DNA from: Flavobacterium sp. HSC-32F16
Lineage (GTDB): Bacteria > Bacteroidota > Bacteroidia > Flavobacteriales > Flavobacteriaceae
Direction: 5' to 3'
Assembly (NCBI RefSeq): GCF_024171645.1
Contig: NZ_JALKAC010000003.1
Location: 420,194 to 484,193 of the forward strand
Length of the DNA: 64,000 nucleotides
The position numbers and the translations under genes were made by a program. This document shows, one piece after another, positions 45,717 through 53,383 of the stretch. Numbering within the stretch: the first letter of the stretch is position 1; the number at the start of each line of letters is the position of its first letter. Below the pieces are notes generated by a model. That model was not told the DNA's origin. It saw nothing but the letters and a program-made list of their open reading frames with translations, and did not search any database.

Positions 45717-46724
45717 TTACAATGATTCTCTTATTATTAATTTTGTTGGCACATAACACTGAGTATCTTCGTCATGCGTAATAAATGCCGCTGCTTTGGT
45801 TCCTAATTCTTTAAAATCAGTCGAAACAACTGAAATTCCTTTGTATATAAATTTCTTCATTGGCGTTTCATTGTATGATAAAAATCCAACGTCTTTTCCA
45901 GGCTCAAAATCTTTCTCTTTGCACTGCTCTAAAAAGTATCCCAAAATCCTGTCACTTACACTGATATAAGCTATTCCTTTCTCGATATTGAACTTTTTAG
46001 GATCTGTTACAATCTCATATTCAAAACTGAAATCAGCACAGAATTTCTTAAAAAACTCAACCGTTTCCTTTGGGTGATTTGTAAAGTCCGGATACACAAA
46101 TTGTATTTTTTTATACTTTTTAAACAAATCAACTGCTTCTTTCAATGAGTTATAAAATGCCTTCCCAAAATCCTGAAAAACATAATTATTTGCTTTATCC
46201 GCCTGAATATTCCAGTCTATTAAAAGCAGTTTATCTTTTGAAATTGCCGACAAAGCCGGAGCAATTTCTTTGTGATCAAAATTCATTACCACGTACTTGT
46301 AATACTTCCCGATTCCGTTATTAATGATAGTTTTAAAAACATCAATATTATAATGATGAAACTGCACATCTGTAATCACATTATCCGGCAGATTATTGAC
46401 AAATGAATGATACAAAACTTCTTTATATGCCTTAAAAGTGTCTAAAACTAAAAGCACTTTTCTTGTTTCGCCCGCCACATAATATCCTTTATTGGGTACA
46501 GATTCAATGGTATTCTGTTCTTTTAAAATCGTATACGCCTTAAAAACCGTGTCTCTCGAAAGCTGATATGTTTTGCAGATTACATTTACGGACGGAAGCA
46601 GATCTCCCTTTTGTAAAATGTTCTCGGCAATAGCATTCGTAATACCATCAACCAATTGCTGGTACTTCGGAATATCACTATCATGGTTAATTATAAACTC
46701 AAATTTTTCTTCTTCTTTTAGCAT
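45717..46724 (-). CDS. GntR-type regulator with sugar-binding effector domain, xylose operon
   Basis: 335 residues. The N-terminal winged HTH is GntR-like (about 10-80: ISTYQQLVDGITNAI-type helix, then TYQLSRDTVFKAYTILKEQN). The rest is a periplasmic-binding-protein-like (LacI-type) domain (about 85-335) that would bind a sugar. First gene of the operon with xylB and xylA, so it is a local xylose-responsive repressor by inference. Its start codon lies inside a repeated sequence that looks like its own operator. Confidence 0.88.
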   Translation of the reverse strand: MLKEEEKFEFIINHDSDIPKYQQLVDGITNAIAENILQKGDLLPSVNVICKTYQLSRDTVFKAYTILKEQNTIESVPNKGYYVAGETRKVLLVLDTFKAYKEVLYHSFVNNLPDNVITDVQFHHYNIDVFKTIINNGIGKYYKYVVMNFDHKEIAPALSAISKDKLLLIDWNIQADKANNYVFQDFGKAFYNSLKEAVDLFKKYKKIQFVYPDFTNHPKETVEFFKKFCADFSFEYEIVTDPKKFNIEKGIAYISVSDRILGYFLEQCKEKDFEPGKDVGFLSYNETPMKKFIYKGISVVSTDFKELGTKAAAFITHDEDTQCYVPTKLIIRESL

Positions 46725-46752
46725 ACCGTTCTGTTCCGTTCTGTTATGCTAA
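46718..46752. promoter_or_regulatory. autoregulatory operator overlapping the GntR start codon
   Basis: A 35-bp block with TTAGCAT at one end and ATGCTAA at the other, enclosing two exact tandem copies of CCGTTCTGTT (46726-46735, 46736-46745). The ATG of the regulator (46722-46724) is part of the outer arm. The combination of inverted and direct repeats over a start codon strongly suggests a protein-binding site. Confidence 0.65.
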
Positions 46753-46807
46753 AGTAAATAATTGTATTCTATAAAAAAATACTTTTTGCATTTAAATTGT
46801 TAACTTT

Positions 46808-47045
46808 TTAAATCTGTTCCCACTTACTTTGGGTCTGCCCTTCGGGGGCTTTTATAAATATGGGAATAAATCTTCTATAAATATTTCTTACCGCTGGGAC
46901 TATTATTTCAAACTTCTTCTGAGATCTAAAATTCCAGCGGAGCAGCTTTATACTGCCTATAAAAATATTTAACCCCTGCGGAGGCTCTTCCATCATGACC
47001 TCTAATTTTCTACCAATATGTCGTCGCGCTGGGATTTCTCAAATA
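46808..47045. repeat. degenerate intergenic repeat block upstream of the xylose operon
   Basis: Within the 446-bp gap 46725-47170 lies a stretch with higher GC words: CTGCCCTTCGGGGGC, CCGCTGGGACTAT, CCAGCGGAGCAGC, CCCCTGCGGAGG, ACCAATATGTCGTCGCGCTGGG. The CCGCTGG/CCAGCGG words occur in both orientations. A 62-codon minus-strand frame crosses it but has no protein character. I read it as decayed mobile palindromes. Confidence 0.4.
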
Positions 47046-47130
47046 GGATTCTCCAAATTCTAATAAGAAATAATAAAACGCTCAATAATCTCTCACACAA
47101 GAAATCAGCTCAAAAGACTCTACAATCTAC

Positions 47131-47142
47131 ACAACCGATTGT
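47131..47142. promoter_or_regulatory. LacI-type operator, site 1
   Basis: ACAACCGATTGT, the reverse complement of site 2 at 49794. It lies in the long leader upstream of the GntR-xylB-xylA operon, just after the GH43 stop. It extends the hexuronate/xylan regulon to the xylose genes. Confidence 0.6.
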
Positions 47143-47170
47143 AATTTTTGATAAATTTTTTTATTTGAAT

Positions 47171-48205
47171 TTAATCTATTGATCTTCTTATTCCGTAAGG
47201 ATCAATAGTAACAATCGAACCATCTTCCAGATAATCAATTTTAGTTACTTTCATACTTCTTAAATGCGTTACACCTTTTGATAAACTTGAATCGTGATAA
47301 AACAAATACCATTCGTTTTCAACTTCACAAATAGAATGATGTGAAGTCCAGCCTACAACCGGATTCAAAATTCTTCCCTGATACGTAAACGGGCCATATG
47401 GATTATCGCCAATTGCATAACAAATAAAATGTGTGTCTCCTGTTGAATACGAGAAATAATATTTTCCGTTGTATTTATGAACCCATGAAGCTTCAAAAAA
47501 ACGACGGTTATTATCGCCGGCTAAAATGATTTCTCCTTTTTCATCCAAAATTTTAATCTCTTTTGGTTCTTCCGCAAGCTCAAGCATATCTTCGCGAAGC
47601 AAAGCTACAATTGGCCCCAAAGCTGGTTCATTTTCAGAAGGCTCTTCATTATTCTGGTCGTATAAATTGTTTCTGTATTTCTGCAATTGTCCGCCCCAAA
47701 TACCGCCAAAATATATATAATGTTTACCGTCTTCGTCTTCAAAAACCGCAGGATCAATACTGTAACTTCCTTTTATTGCATCTGGCTGAGGTGTAAAAGG
47801 CCCGGAAGGAGAATCGCTGATCGCTACTCCAATCTGGAAAATTCCGCTGGCACGTTTTGCAGGGAAGTACAAATAGTACTTTCCGTTTTTATGTGCTGCA
47901 TCTGGCGCCCACATTTGTTTTTCGGCCCAGGCCACATCATTTACATGAAGCGCAACACCGTTATCTAATGCTTCTGATGAAATACTGTCCATAGAAAAAA
48001 CATGATAATCTTCCATTCCAAAATGATCTCCGTTATCGTTAAACGGAATTCCGGCATCTATATCGTGCGACGGATAAATATAAATTTTACCATTAAATAC
48101 ATGCGCCGACGGATCGGCCGTGTAAATATGAGAAACTAAAGGCTTTGAAATCGCCAGTTCATTAATTTCATCGAAATTAATTTGTTCAATGCTGTCTTCA
48201 GGCAT
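47171..48205 (-). CDS. cytoplasmic GH43 beta-xylosidase/arabinofuranosidase
   Basis: 344 residues without signal peptide, unlike the other GH43 proteins here. Triad: Asp31 in TADPSAHVF, Asp151 in SIDPAVF, Glu238 in FFEASWVHK. The intact propeller and the position 23 bp after the GPH symporter gene indicate an enzyme that splits imported xylo-oligosaccharides to xylose (GH43_1-like in context; exact subfamily not verified). Confidence 0.9.
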   Translation of the reverse strand: MPEDSIEQINFDEINELAISKPLVSHIYTADPSAHVFNGKIYIYPSHDIDAGIPFNDNGDHFGMEDYHVFSMDSISSEALDNGVALHVNDVAWAEKQMWAPDAAHKNGKYYLYFPAKRASGIFQIGVAISDSPSGPFTPQPDAIKGSYSIDPAVFEDEDGKHYIYFGGIWGGQLQKYRNNLYDQNNEEPSENEPALGPIVALLREDMLELAEEPKEIKILDEKGEIILAGDNNRRFFEASWVHKYNGKYYFSYSTGDTHFICYAIGDNPYGPFTYQGRILNPVVGWTSHHSICEVENEWYLFYHDSSLSKGVTHLRSMKVTKIDYLEDGSIVTIDPYGIRRSID

Positions 48206-48228
48206 AGTGCTATCTTGGTTTTAAATAA

Positions 48229-49662
48229 TTAAGCTCTTCTTTGTTTTAAATCGGTTTCGATCTGCACTTCCATTTGTTTATTGATTTTATACAAAAACAA
48301 CAATCCGGCTCCTATTAAAAATGGAATTGCAGGAAAAATGCTGACTAATAATTTGATTCCGTTTATCGCAGTTTCGGTTTGCATGGCAGAATTTGGTACG
48401 TAATGGAAATATCCTAAAAACAGTGTCGTCAAGGCACCGCCAATACTTAATCCAGCCTTTAATCCTACCATCATGGCAGAGAAAATAATTGCCGTTGCAC
48501 GGCGATTGTTCAGCCATTCAGAATAATCAGCAACATCGGCAATCATCGCCCAAAGAATTGGGATTGTAATTCCGTAGAAAAATCCGTGCAGAATTTGGGA
48601 GAAAAACATTAAGCGTACTGATGTTGACGGAAAGAAATAAAAAGCAATAATAAAAAGCGTTGAAATGAATAAAAACAACCCGAATATATTTCGCTTTCCG
48701 TATTTATCCGCAAGATTTTTAGACAGGGTGATTCCTACTATCATAAAAATAATACCGCCGGCATTAAACAATCCAAATCCTGCAGAAACGGGATCATTGC
48801 CAAAATGATTCAACCCAATAGTCGATAAAGTTTCTAAAATAGGCTGAATAAAAAGTGCTAACTGTTCTTTATCTACGTAATTTTCAAAATAGTAAACATA
48901 GGAACCGCCTTTCATTGCCAGTGTAATAAAAACCAAAGTGGTAAGCGAAAGCATGATAACCCAGGGTCTGTTTTTTACCAAATCGCTTAAATCTTCTTTA
49001 ACACTTGATTTTTGTTCCGGCTTTGGAATGATTCTTTCTTTAGTTGTCAAAAATGTAATTAAAAGCATGATGGTTCCAATGACAGCTAAAACCGTCATTA
49101 CTTTTTCTATACCAATTGCTTTGTCTCCGTTTCCGGCACTTTTTATAATTCCGAGCATAAATACCTGAACAAAAAACTGAGCAAACATAACCGCCACAAA
49201 ACGATATGATGACATACTGTTTCTTTCGGACATATCTCCTGTAATTACACCGCTTAAAGCAGAATACGGAAGATTATTTCCGGCATAAAAAAGCAGCAAT
49301 AAAGTATAAGTTACAACGGCATAAATTACTTTTCCTTTATAGGCGAAATCAGGAGTGGAAAATGCTAATAAAGCCACAACTCCAAGCGGAATTGCGGTTG
49401 CCAGAATCCACGGCCTGAATTTTCCCCATTTAGTTCTGGTTCTATCTGCCAAAACGCCAATAATGGGATTAAAAATAAAAGCGGCAACTAAACCCACAAT
49501 CAGCATTATGATAGAAGAATCTGTTGGCGATAATCCGTAAATATCGGTGTAGAAATAAGCCAGATAAGTCATCAAAGTCTGAAAAACCAAATTGGCGGCC
49601 AAGTCTCCTAAGCTGTATCCAATTTTTTCTTTGATGGATAATTTTTGTGAAATGTTATTCAT
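48229..49662 (-). CDS. GPH-family (MFS) sugar:cation symporter, probably for xylo-oligosaccharides
   Basis: 477 residues with about 12 membrane helices. SIKEKIGYSLGDLAANLVF is the characteristic N-terminus of glycoside-pentoside-hexuronide symporters, followed by the loop GVLADRTRTKWGKFRPW. ADVADYSEWLNNRRATAI is a second conserved segment. It is an inner-membrane importer. Clustering with GH43, GH10 and GH67 points to xylose oligomers or aldouronates as cargo. Confidence 0.92.
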   Translation of the reverse strand: MNNISQKLSIKEKIGYSLGDLAANLVFQTLMTYLAYFYTDIYGLSPTDSSIIMLIVGLVAAFIFNPIIGVLADRTRTKWGKFRPWILATAIPLGVVALLAFSTPDFAYKGKVIYAVVTYTLLLLFYAGNNLPYSALSGVITGDMSERNSMSSYRFVAVMFAQFFVQVFMLGIIKSAGNGDKAIGIEKVMTVLAVIGTIMLLITFLTTKERIIPKPEQKSSVKEDLSDLVKNRPWVIMLSLTTLVFITLAMKGGSYVYYFENYVDKEQLALFIQPILETLSTIGLNHFGNDPVSAGFGLFNAGGIIFMIVGITLSKNLADKYGKRNIFGLFLFISTLFIIAFYFFPSTSVRLMFFSQILHGFFYGITIPILWAMIADVADYSEWLNNRRATAIIFSAMMVGLKAGLSIGGALTTLFLGYFHYVPNSAMQTETAINGIKLLVSIFPAIPFLIGAGLLFLYKINKQMEVQIETDLKQRRA

Positions 49663-49686
49663 TTTGTGGTTTGTGGTTAGTTAGTT

Positions 49687-49774
49687 CCTGCAAGGTTTTC
49701 AAAACCTTGCAGGTTTAAAATTGTTTTTATAATGCTTTTCAAATATACCTGCAAGGTTTTGAAAACCTTGCAGG
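49687..49774. repeat. composite two-hairpin element, copy 2
   Basis: Palindromes CCTGCAAGGTTTTC-type (49687-49713) and CCTGCAAGGTTTTG-type (49748-49774), 34 bp apart, with GTTTAAA after the first and AAAGC after the second. Matches the element at 5579-5676 in order and boundary words. It sits in the symporter leader between its promoter and start codon. Confidence 0.8.
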
Positions 49775-49793
49775 AAAGCGAAATACGATTAAA

Positions 49794-49837
49794 ACAATCG
49801 GTTGTGTAAAATTATATAAAAAAACATATTACACAAA
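49794..49837 (-). promoter_or_regulatory. symporter promoter with LacI-type operator, site 2
   Basis: Minus strand: TTTG (49834-49837), 19-bp spacer, TAATTTTA (49807-49814), then the operator ACAACCGATTGT (49794-49805). Spacing fits Bacteroidota promoters exactly. The operator falls at the expected transcription start, so binding should block initiation. A weaker ACAACCGTTTGC occurs at 49872-49883. Confidence 0.7.
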
Positions 49838-49917
49838 TTTAGTTTGCTTTATTTCAATAATATTACAAAAAACAACCGTTTGCTTATAATAGTTTAATTC
49901 AAAGCTGTTTAAATACA

Positions 49918-51027
49918 CTATTCTTCCGTTTTATTTAACTTTAAAATGCTATCGTAGGCAGGCTTGTGTCTCAAAGCTGCATCAAACGGAAGCGGATAGT
50001 TGGTTCTTCCTTTTATAGGCCAGTCATTTAACCATGATTGTCCATCATAAACTCCCCAAAAAGTTACTCTGCTTATTTTATCTTTATGCTTTAAAAATAG
50101 TTTAAAAATAGAAGCATATCGTTCTGCCAATTGCGTCTGAACAGAATCTGGCAATGCTTTGGGATACGGATTCATTTTGGCACTTCCTTCAAAATTCTGA
50201 TTTACATCGGCACCTTTTAAATCCCATGGATTGGGCAAAACTGTAATATCCAATTCTGTAAAAGCAACTTTAATTCCTAATGCCGAATATTCTAAAATAC
50301 TCTTTTCAATTTCTTCTATAGACGGACTTTTCAGTCTCCAATGTCCCTGAATACCAACACCGTCAACCTTTCCTCCTTCTGCTTTTATCTTTTTAATCAA
50401 AGCAACTGCTCCGGCTCTTTTTGCTGGTTCTTCAATATTATAATCATTGTAATATAAGTCTACTTTTGGATCTGCTTTTTGTGCCAGTTTAAAAGCATCA
50501 ACAAGATACTTTTCACCCATCGTTTTCAAAAAAACAGATTCTCTCAAAGTTCCATCTTCGTTTAAAGCTTCATTAACAACATCCCACGAATTGATTCTAC
50601 CTTTGTATTTTGAAACAATAGTGGTGATATGATCTTTCATAAACGCTTTCATTTCTGTACTGTCGGCAATTTTTTCCATCCATGGCGCTAATTGGCTGTG
50701 CCATATCAAAGTATGACCGTGAATAAACATTTTATTCTTTTCGCCATAAGCAACAAATTTATCCGCTAAAGTAAAATCATATTTATCTTTTTGCGGATGT
50801 GTGAACATCGATTTCATGATATTTTCTGCTGTAATCGCATTAAATTCTGTTCGAATTAATGAATCAACTTTTGCTTCTTTTTCTTCAATTTGGTCTGCAC
50901 TTAAAGCAGTTCCAATATAAAAATCGTTTTTATAAGCCTCTTTTAAGGTGAGCGTTTCCTTGTTAGAAGAACAATTTACAAAAAACACGGTACTGATCGC
51001 CAGCAAATAAGGATTAATAAATTTCAT
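49918..51027 (-). CDS. GH10 endo-beta-1,4-xylanase, lipoprotein
   Basis: 369 residues with lipid-anchored Cys19 (VFFVNC). GH10 barrel: acid/base Glu153 in WDVVNEALN and nucleophile Glu258 in FTELDITVLP; HGHTLIWHSQLAPW forms part of the glycone site. It cuts xylan or long xylo-oligosaccharides at the cell surface or in the periplasm. It is the only endo-xylanase visible in the window. Confidence 0.95.
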   Translation of the reverse strand: MKFINPYLLAISTVFFVNCSSNKETLTLKEAYKNDFYIGTALSADQIEEKEAKVDSLIRTEFNAITAENIMKSMFTHPQKDKYDFTLADKFVAYGEKNKMFIHGHTLIWHSQLAPWMEKIADSTEMKAFMKDHITTIVSKYKGRINSWDVVNEALNEDGTLRESVFLKTMGEKYLVDAFKLAQKADPKVDLYYNDYNIEEPAKRAGAVALIKKIKAEGGKVDGVGIQGHWRLKSPSIEEIEKSILEYSALGIKVAFTELDITVLPNPWDLKGADVNQNFEGSAKMNPYPKALPDSVQTQLAERYASIFKLFLKHKDKISRVTFWGVYDGQSWLNDWPIKGRTNYPLPFDAALRHKPAYDSILKLNKTEE

Positions 51028-51131
51028 ATATTTTGGTTAAAAGTTAATAGCTGTTTTATTCTTCGAATGACAAACTGAACGTTTTATAGAATACCTAAAA
51101 GGTTTTAGAAAACTGTTAGAATACTTAACTT

Positions 51132-52304
51132 TTACAAATTCAATTTATAAGCAATTCCTATTTCTAAACCTCGTAATTCAGCAAGACCTTTTAATCTTCC
51201 TGTAAGGGAATAACCAGGATAGGTTTCTGTTTGTTCATCAACTCTATGGAGAAAACCATGATCAGGGCGCATTGGCAGACTTATCTTTGTTTCATTCATT
51301 AACAGCAATAATTTCTCGACAATAACTTCCATTTTTACATCGCCGTTTAAATGCTCTGATTCCCTGAAAATAGTTTCGCTTTCGCGGATGGTATTCCGAA
51401 GATGTAAAAAGTGGATTCTATCTCCAAAATCGTCTATAATTTTCTCGAGATTGTTTTTCGGATCGGCACTTAATGAACCTGTGCAATAACATAATCCATT
51501 TGCTATTGATGGAACGGCGTTAAAAATAGCTTTCAAATCGGCTTCGGTTGAAACAATCCTTGGAAGTCCTAAAACCGAAAACGGAGGGTCATCTGGATGA
51601 ATGGCGAGTTTTGAACCTATTTCTTCTGCAACAGGAGCAACTTCTGATAAAAAATAAATCAGGTTTTCTCTTAGTTTTTGATTGTCAATTTTGGCATAAT
51701 TTTCTAAAAGTGACAAAATCTGTTCTGCCGTAAAATTAATTTTACTTCCCGGAAGTCCCAACAAAACATTTTTAAACAACAATGCTTTTTCATCTTCAGA
51801 CAATTGATTTCCAAACTGTACCGCTTCTTCTTTTTCATTATTTGAATAATCGTTTTCTGAATTTTGTCTTTGCAAAAGAAAAACATCAAAATAAGTAAAA
51901 GCATCCTGATTGTACAGCAACGCTTTACTTCCGTCTTCATTTATAAAATTATGATTGGTTCTTACCCAATCCAGAATCGGCATGAAATTATAGGTTATGA
52001 TTTTGATACCGCATCCTGCGAGATTTCGTAAACTGATTTTATAATTTTCGATATATTGCAGATAATTTCCTGAAGCTCTTTTGATTTCTTCATGAACGGG
52101 AAGACTTTCGACCACAGTCCATTCCAGTCCGGAATTTCGAATAATTTCCTGTCTTTCTTTTATTGCTTCAATAGTCCAGATATCGCCAACCGGAATTTGA
52201 TGCAATGCGGTTACAATTCCCGTTGCGCCAGCTTGTCGAATATCAATTAGTTTGACAGTATCGTTTGGCCCGAACCATCGCATGGCTTGCTGCATTTTTA
52301 TCAT
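51132..52304 (-). CDS. uxuA: mannonate dehydratase
   Basis: 390 residues, usual length for UxuA. MRWFGPNDTVKLIDIRQAGATGIVTALHQIP is the family opening (given in parts); LCYCTGSLSADPKNN, RIHFLHLRN and MRPDHGFL carry metal-site Cys, His and Asp residues. It dehydrates D-mannonate to 2-keto-3-deoxygluconate in the cytoplasm. The start may be the second ATG at 52295. Together with the next SDR gene it handles hexuronate released by GH67. Confidence 0.96.
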   Translation of the reverse strand: MIKMQQAMRWFGPNDTVKLIDIRQAGATGIVTALHQIPVGDIWTIEAIKERQEIIRNSGLEWTVVESLPVHEEIKRASGNYLQYIENYKISLRNLAGCGIKIITYNFMPILDWVRTNHNFINEDGSKALLYNQDAFTYFDVFLLQRQNSENDYSNNEKEEAVQFGNQLSEDEKALLFKNVLLGLPGSKINFTAEQILSLLENYAKIDNQKLRENLIYFLSEVAPVAEEIGSKLAIHPDDPPFSVLGLPRIVSTEADLKAIFNAVPSIANGLCYCTGSLSADPKNNLEKIIDDFGDRIHFLHLRNTIRESETIFRESEHLNGDVKMEVIVEKLLLLMNETKISLPMRPDHGFLHRVDEQTETYPGYSLTGRLKGLAELRGLEIGIAYKLNL

Positions 52305-52326
52305 ACTTAACTTTTGTAAAAATTAA

Positions 52327-52467
52327 TTAAACACATAGAAACATAGATTTATATTAACTCGAAAAAAGATTTTAAAAAGAAACTAGTTTCTAACACATAG
52401 TCTATGTGAGTTAATATAAGTGAACCACCTTTGCAGACAAAGAAAAACTATGTTTCTATGCGTTTAA
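52327..52467. repeat. nested inverted repeat, TTAAACACATAGAAACATAG arms
   Basis: A 20-bp arm (52327-52346) recurs inverted at 52448-52467 with one mismatch. Inside, ATATTAACTC (52351-52360) faces GAGTTAATAT (52408-52417), and CACATAG faces CTATGTG at 52394-52408. It fills the gap between the SDR and uxuA genes. A related word CTATGTTTCTATG lies near 9165. Confidence 0.75.
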
Positions 52468-52478
52468 ATCCTTAAAAA

Positions 52479-53216
52479 TTAAAACCCAATACTGTTTCCG
52501 CCATCAACTGGTAAGACAGTTCCTGTTGTATATTTTGATTCGCTTAAAGCGAAATAATAAACCGCATCTGCAATGTCCGAAGGCTCTCCTAAATACCCCA
52601 TTGGCGTTCTTCCTAATACTTTACTTTTTCTTTCCGGATCATTATCTAAAGCTGTTGATGACATTTTGGTTTTAATAAATCCTGGAGCTATGCAATTTGC
52701 ACGAATACCAAACGGAGCCAGTTCAACCGCCATGGCACGTGTCATAGATTCAATTGCGCCTTTGCTTGAAGAATACGCAATTACTTTTGGAATTCCGTAT
52801 TGTGACGCCATCGAACTAATATTGATGATGCTTCCGCCTCCATTTTCTTTCATGTTTTTCACCACTTCTCTGCTTACAGCAAAAACGCTTAAAAGATTAG
52901 TATGAATTATCGTTAAGAAATCTTCATCTGTAACATCTGCAAATTCTTTTTTCATATTAATTCCGGCATTGTTTACCAAAATATCAATTGACCCATTTTT
53001 GGTAATATTTTCGATCATGGCAGGAATTCCTTTCAAATCATTTAAATCAAATATTACCGGAACAGCATTTTCTCCAATTTCTCTGCAGGCTTCTTCTGTT
53101 TTTTCTTTTGTTCTTCCAATAATGTAGGTTGTGATTCCATTGTCACATAATTTCTTTGCTGTTGCAAATCCTAAACCCGAATTTCCTCCGGTTACTATTG
53201 CTGTTTTTTTGCTCAT
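52479..53216 (-). CDS. SDR-family oxidoreductase, probable D-mannonate oxidoreductase (fructuronate reductase)
   Basis: 245 residues. TGGNSGLG (about 8-15) is the NAD(P) glycine motif, NNAG the structural motif, and YSSSK (about 153-157) has the catalytic Tyr and Lys; the Ser is in NISSMAS. The classical SDR fold is certain. The function comes from context: the gene lies directly upstream of uxuA, and SDR-type UxuB enzymes are known in Bacillus. A gluconate or other polyol dehydrogenase remains possible. Confidence 0.8.
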   Translation of the reverse strand: MSKKTAIVTGGNSGLGFATAKKLCDNGITTYIIGRTKEKTEEACREIGENAVPVIFDLNDLKGIPAMIENITKNGSIDILVNNAGINMKKEFADVTDEDFLTIIHTNLLSVFAVSREVVKNMKENGGGSIINISSMASQYGIPKVIAYSSSKGAIESMTRAMAVELAPFGIRANCIAPGFIKTKMSSTALDNDPERKSKVLGRTPMGYLGEPSDIADAVYYFALSESKYTTGTVLPVDGGNSIGF

Positions 53217-53251
53217 AATTTTTAAAATATATTTTTAATACGCTGATGACA

Positions 53252-53350
53252 CGGATTCGCTATTGCAAAGACGCAGAAAAAACCGATTTCTCAATAAAAA
53301 ACATAAATAAAAAACCTGTGTAAATCAGCGTCTTCGCAATAGCGAATCCG
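53252..53350. repeat. inverted repeat, CGGATTCGCTATTGC arms
   Basis: CGGATTCGCTATTGCAAAGACGC (53252-53274; written here as CGGATTCGCTATTGC plus AAAGACGC) faces its complement at 53328-53350 with a single-base difference in the middle. It is in the gap between aguA and the SDR gene. It resembles other long-armed intergenic elements in the window. Confidence 0.7.
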
Positions 53351-53383
53351 TTTTATCCGTGTTACAATTACTCCATAATTTAT

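Noticed and set aside
45334..45756. 140-codon plus-strand frame opposite xylB
   Set aside because: Antisense to the conserved start of xylulokinase; no recognisable protein.
46808..46996. 62-codon minus-strand frame in the gap upstream of the GntR gene
   Set aside because: Covers the degenerate repeat block (CCGCTGG/CCAGCGG words); composition looks like repeat DNA, not coding.
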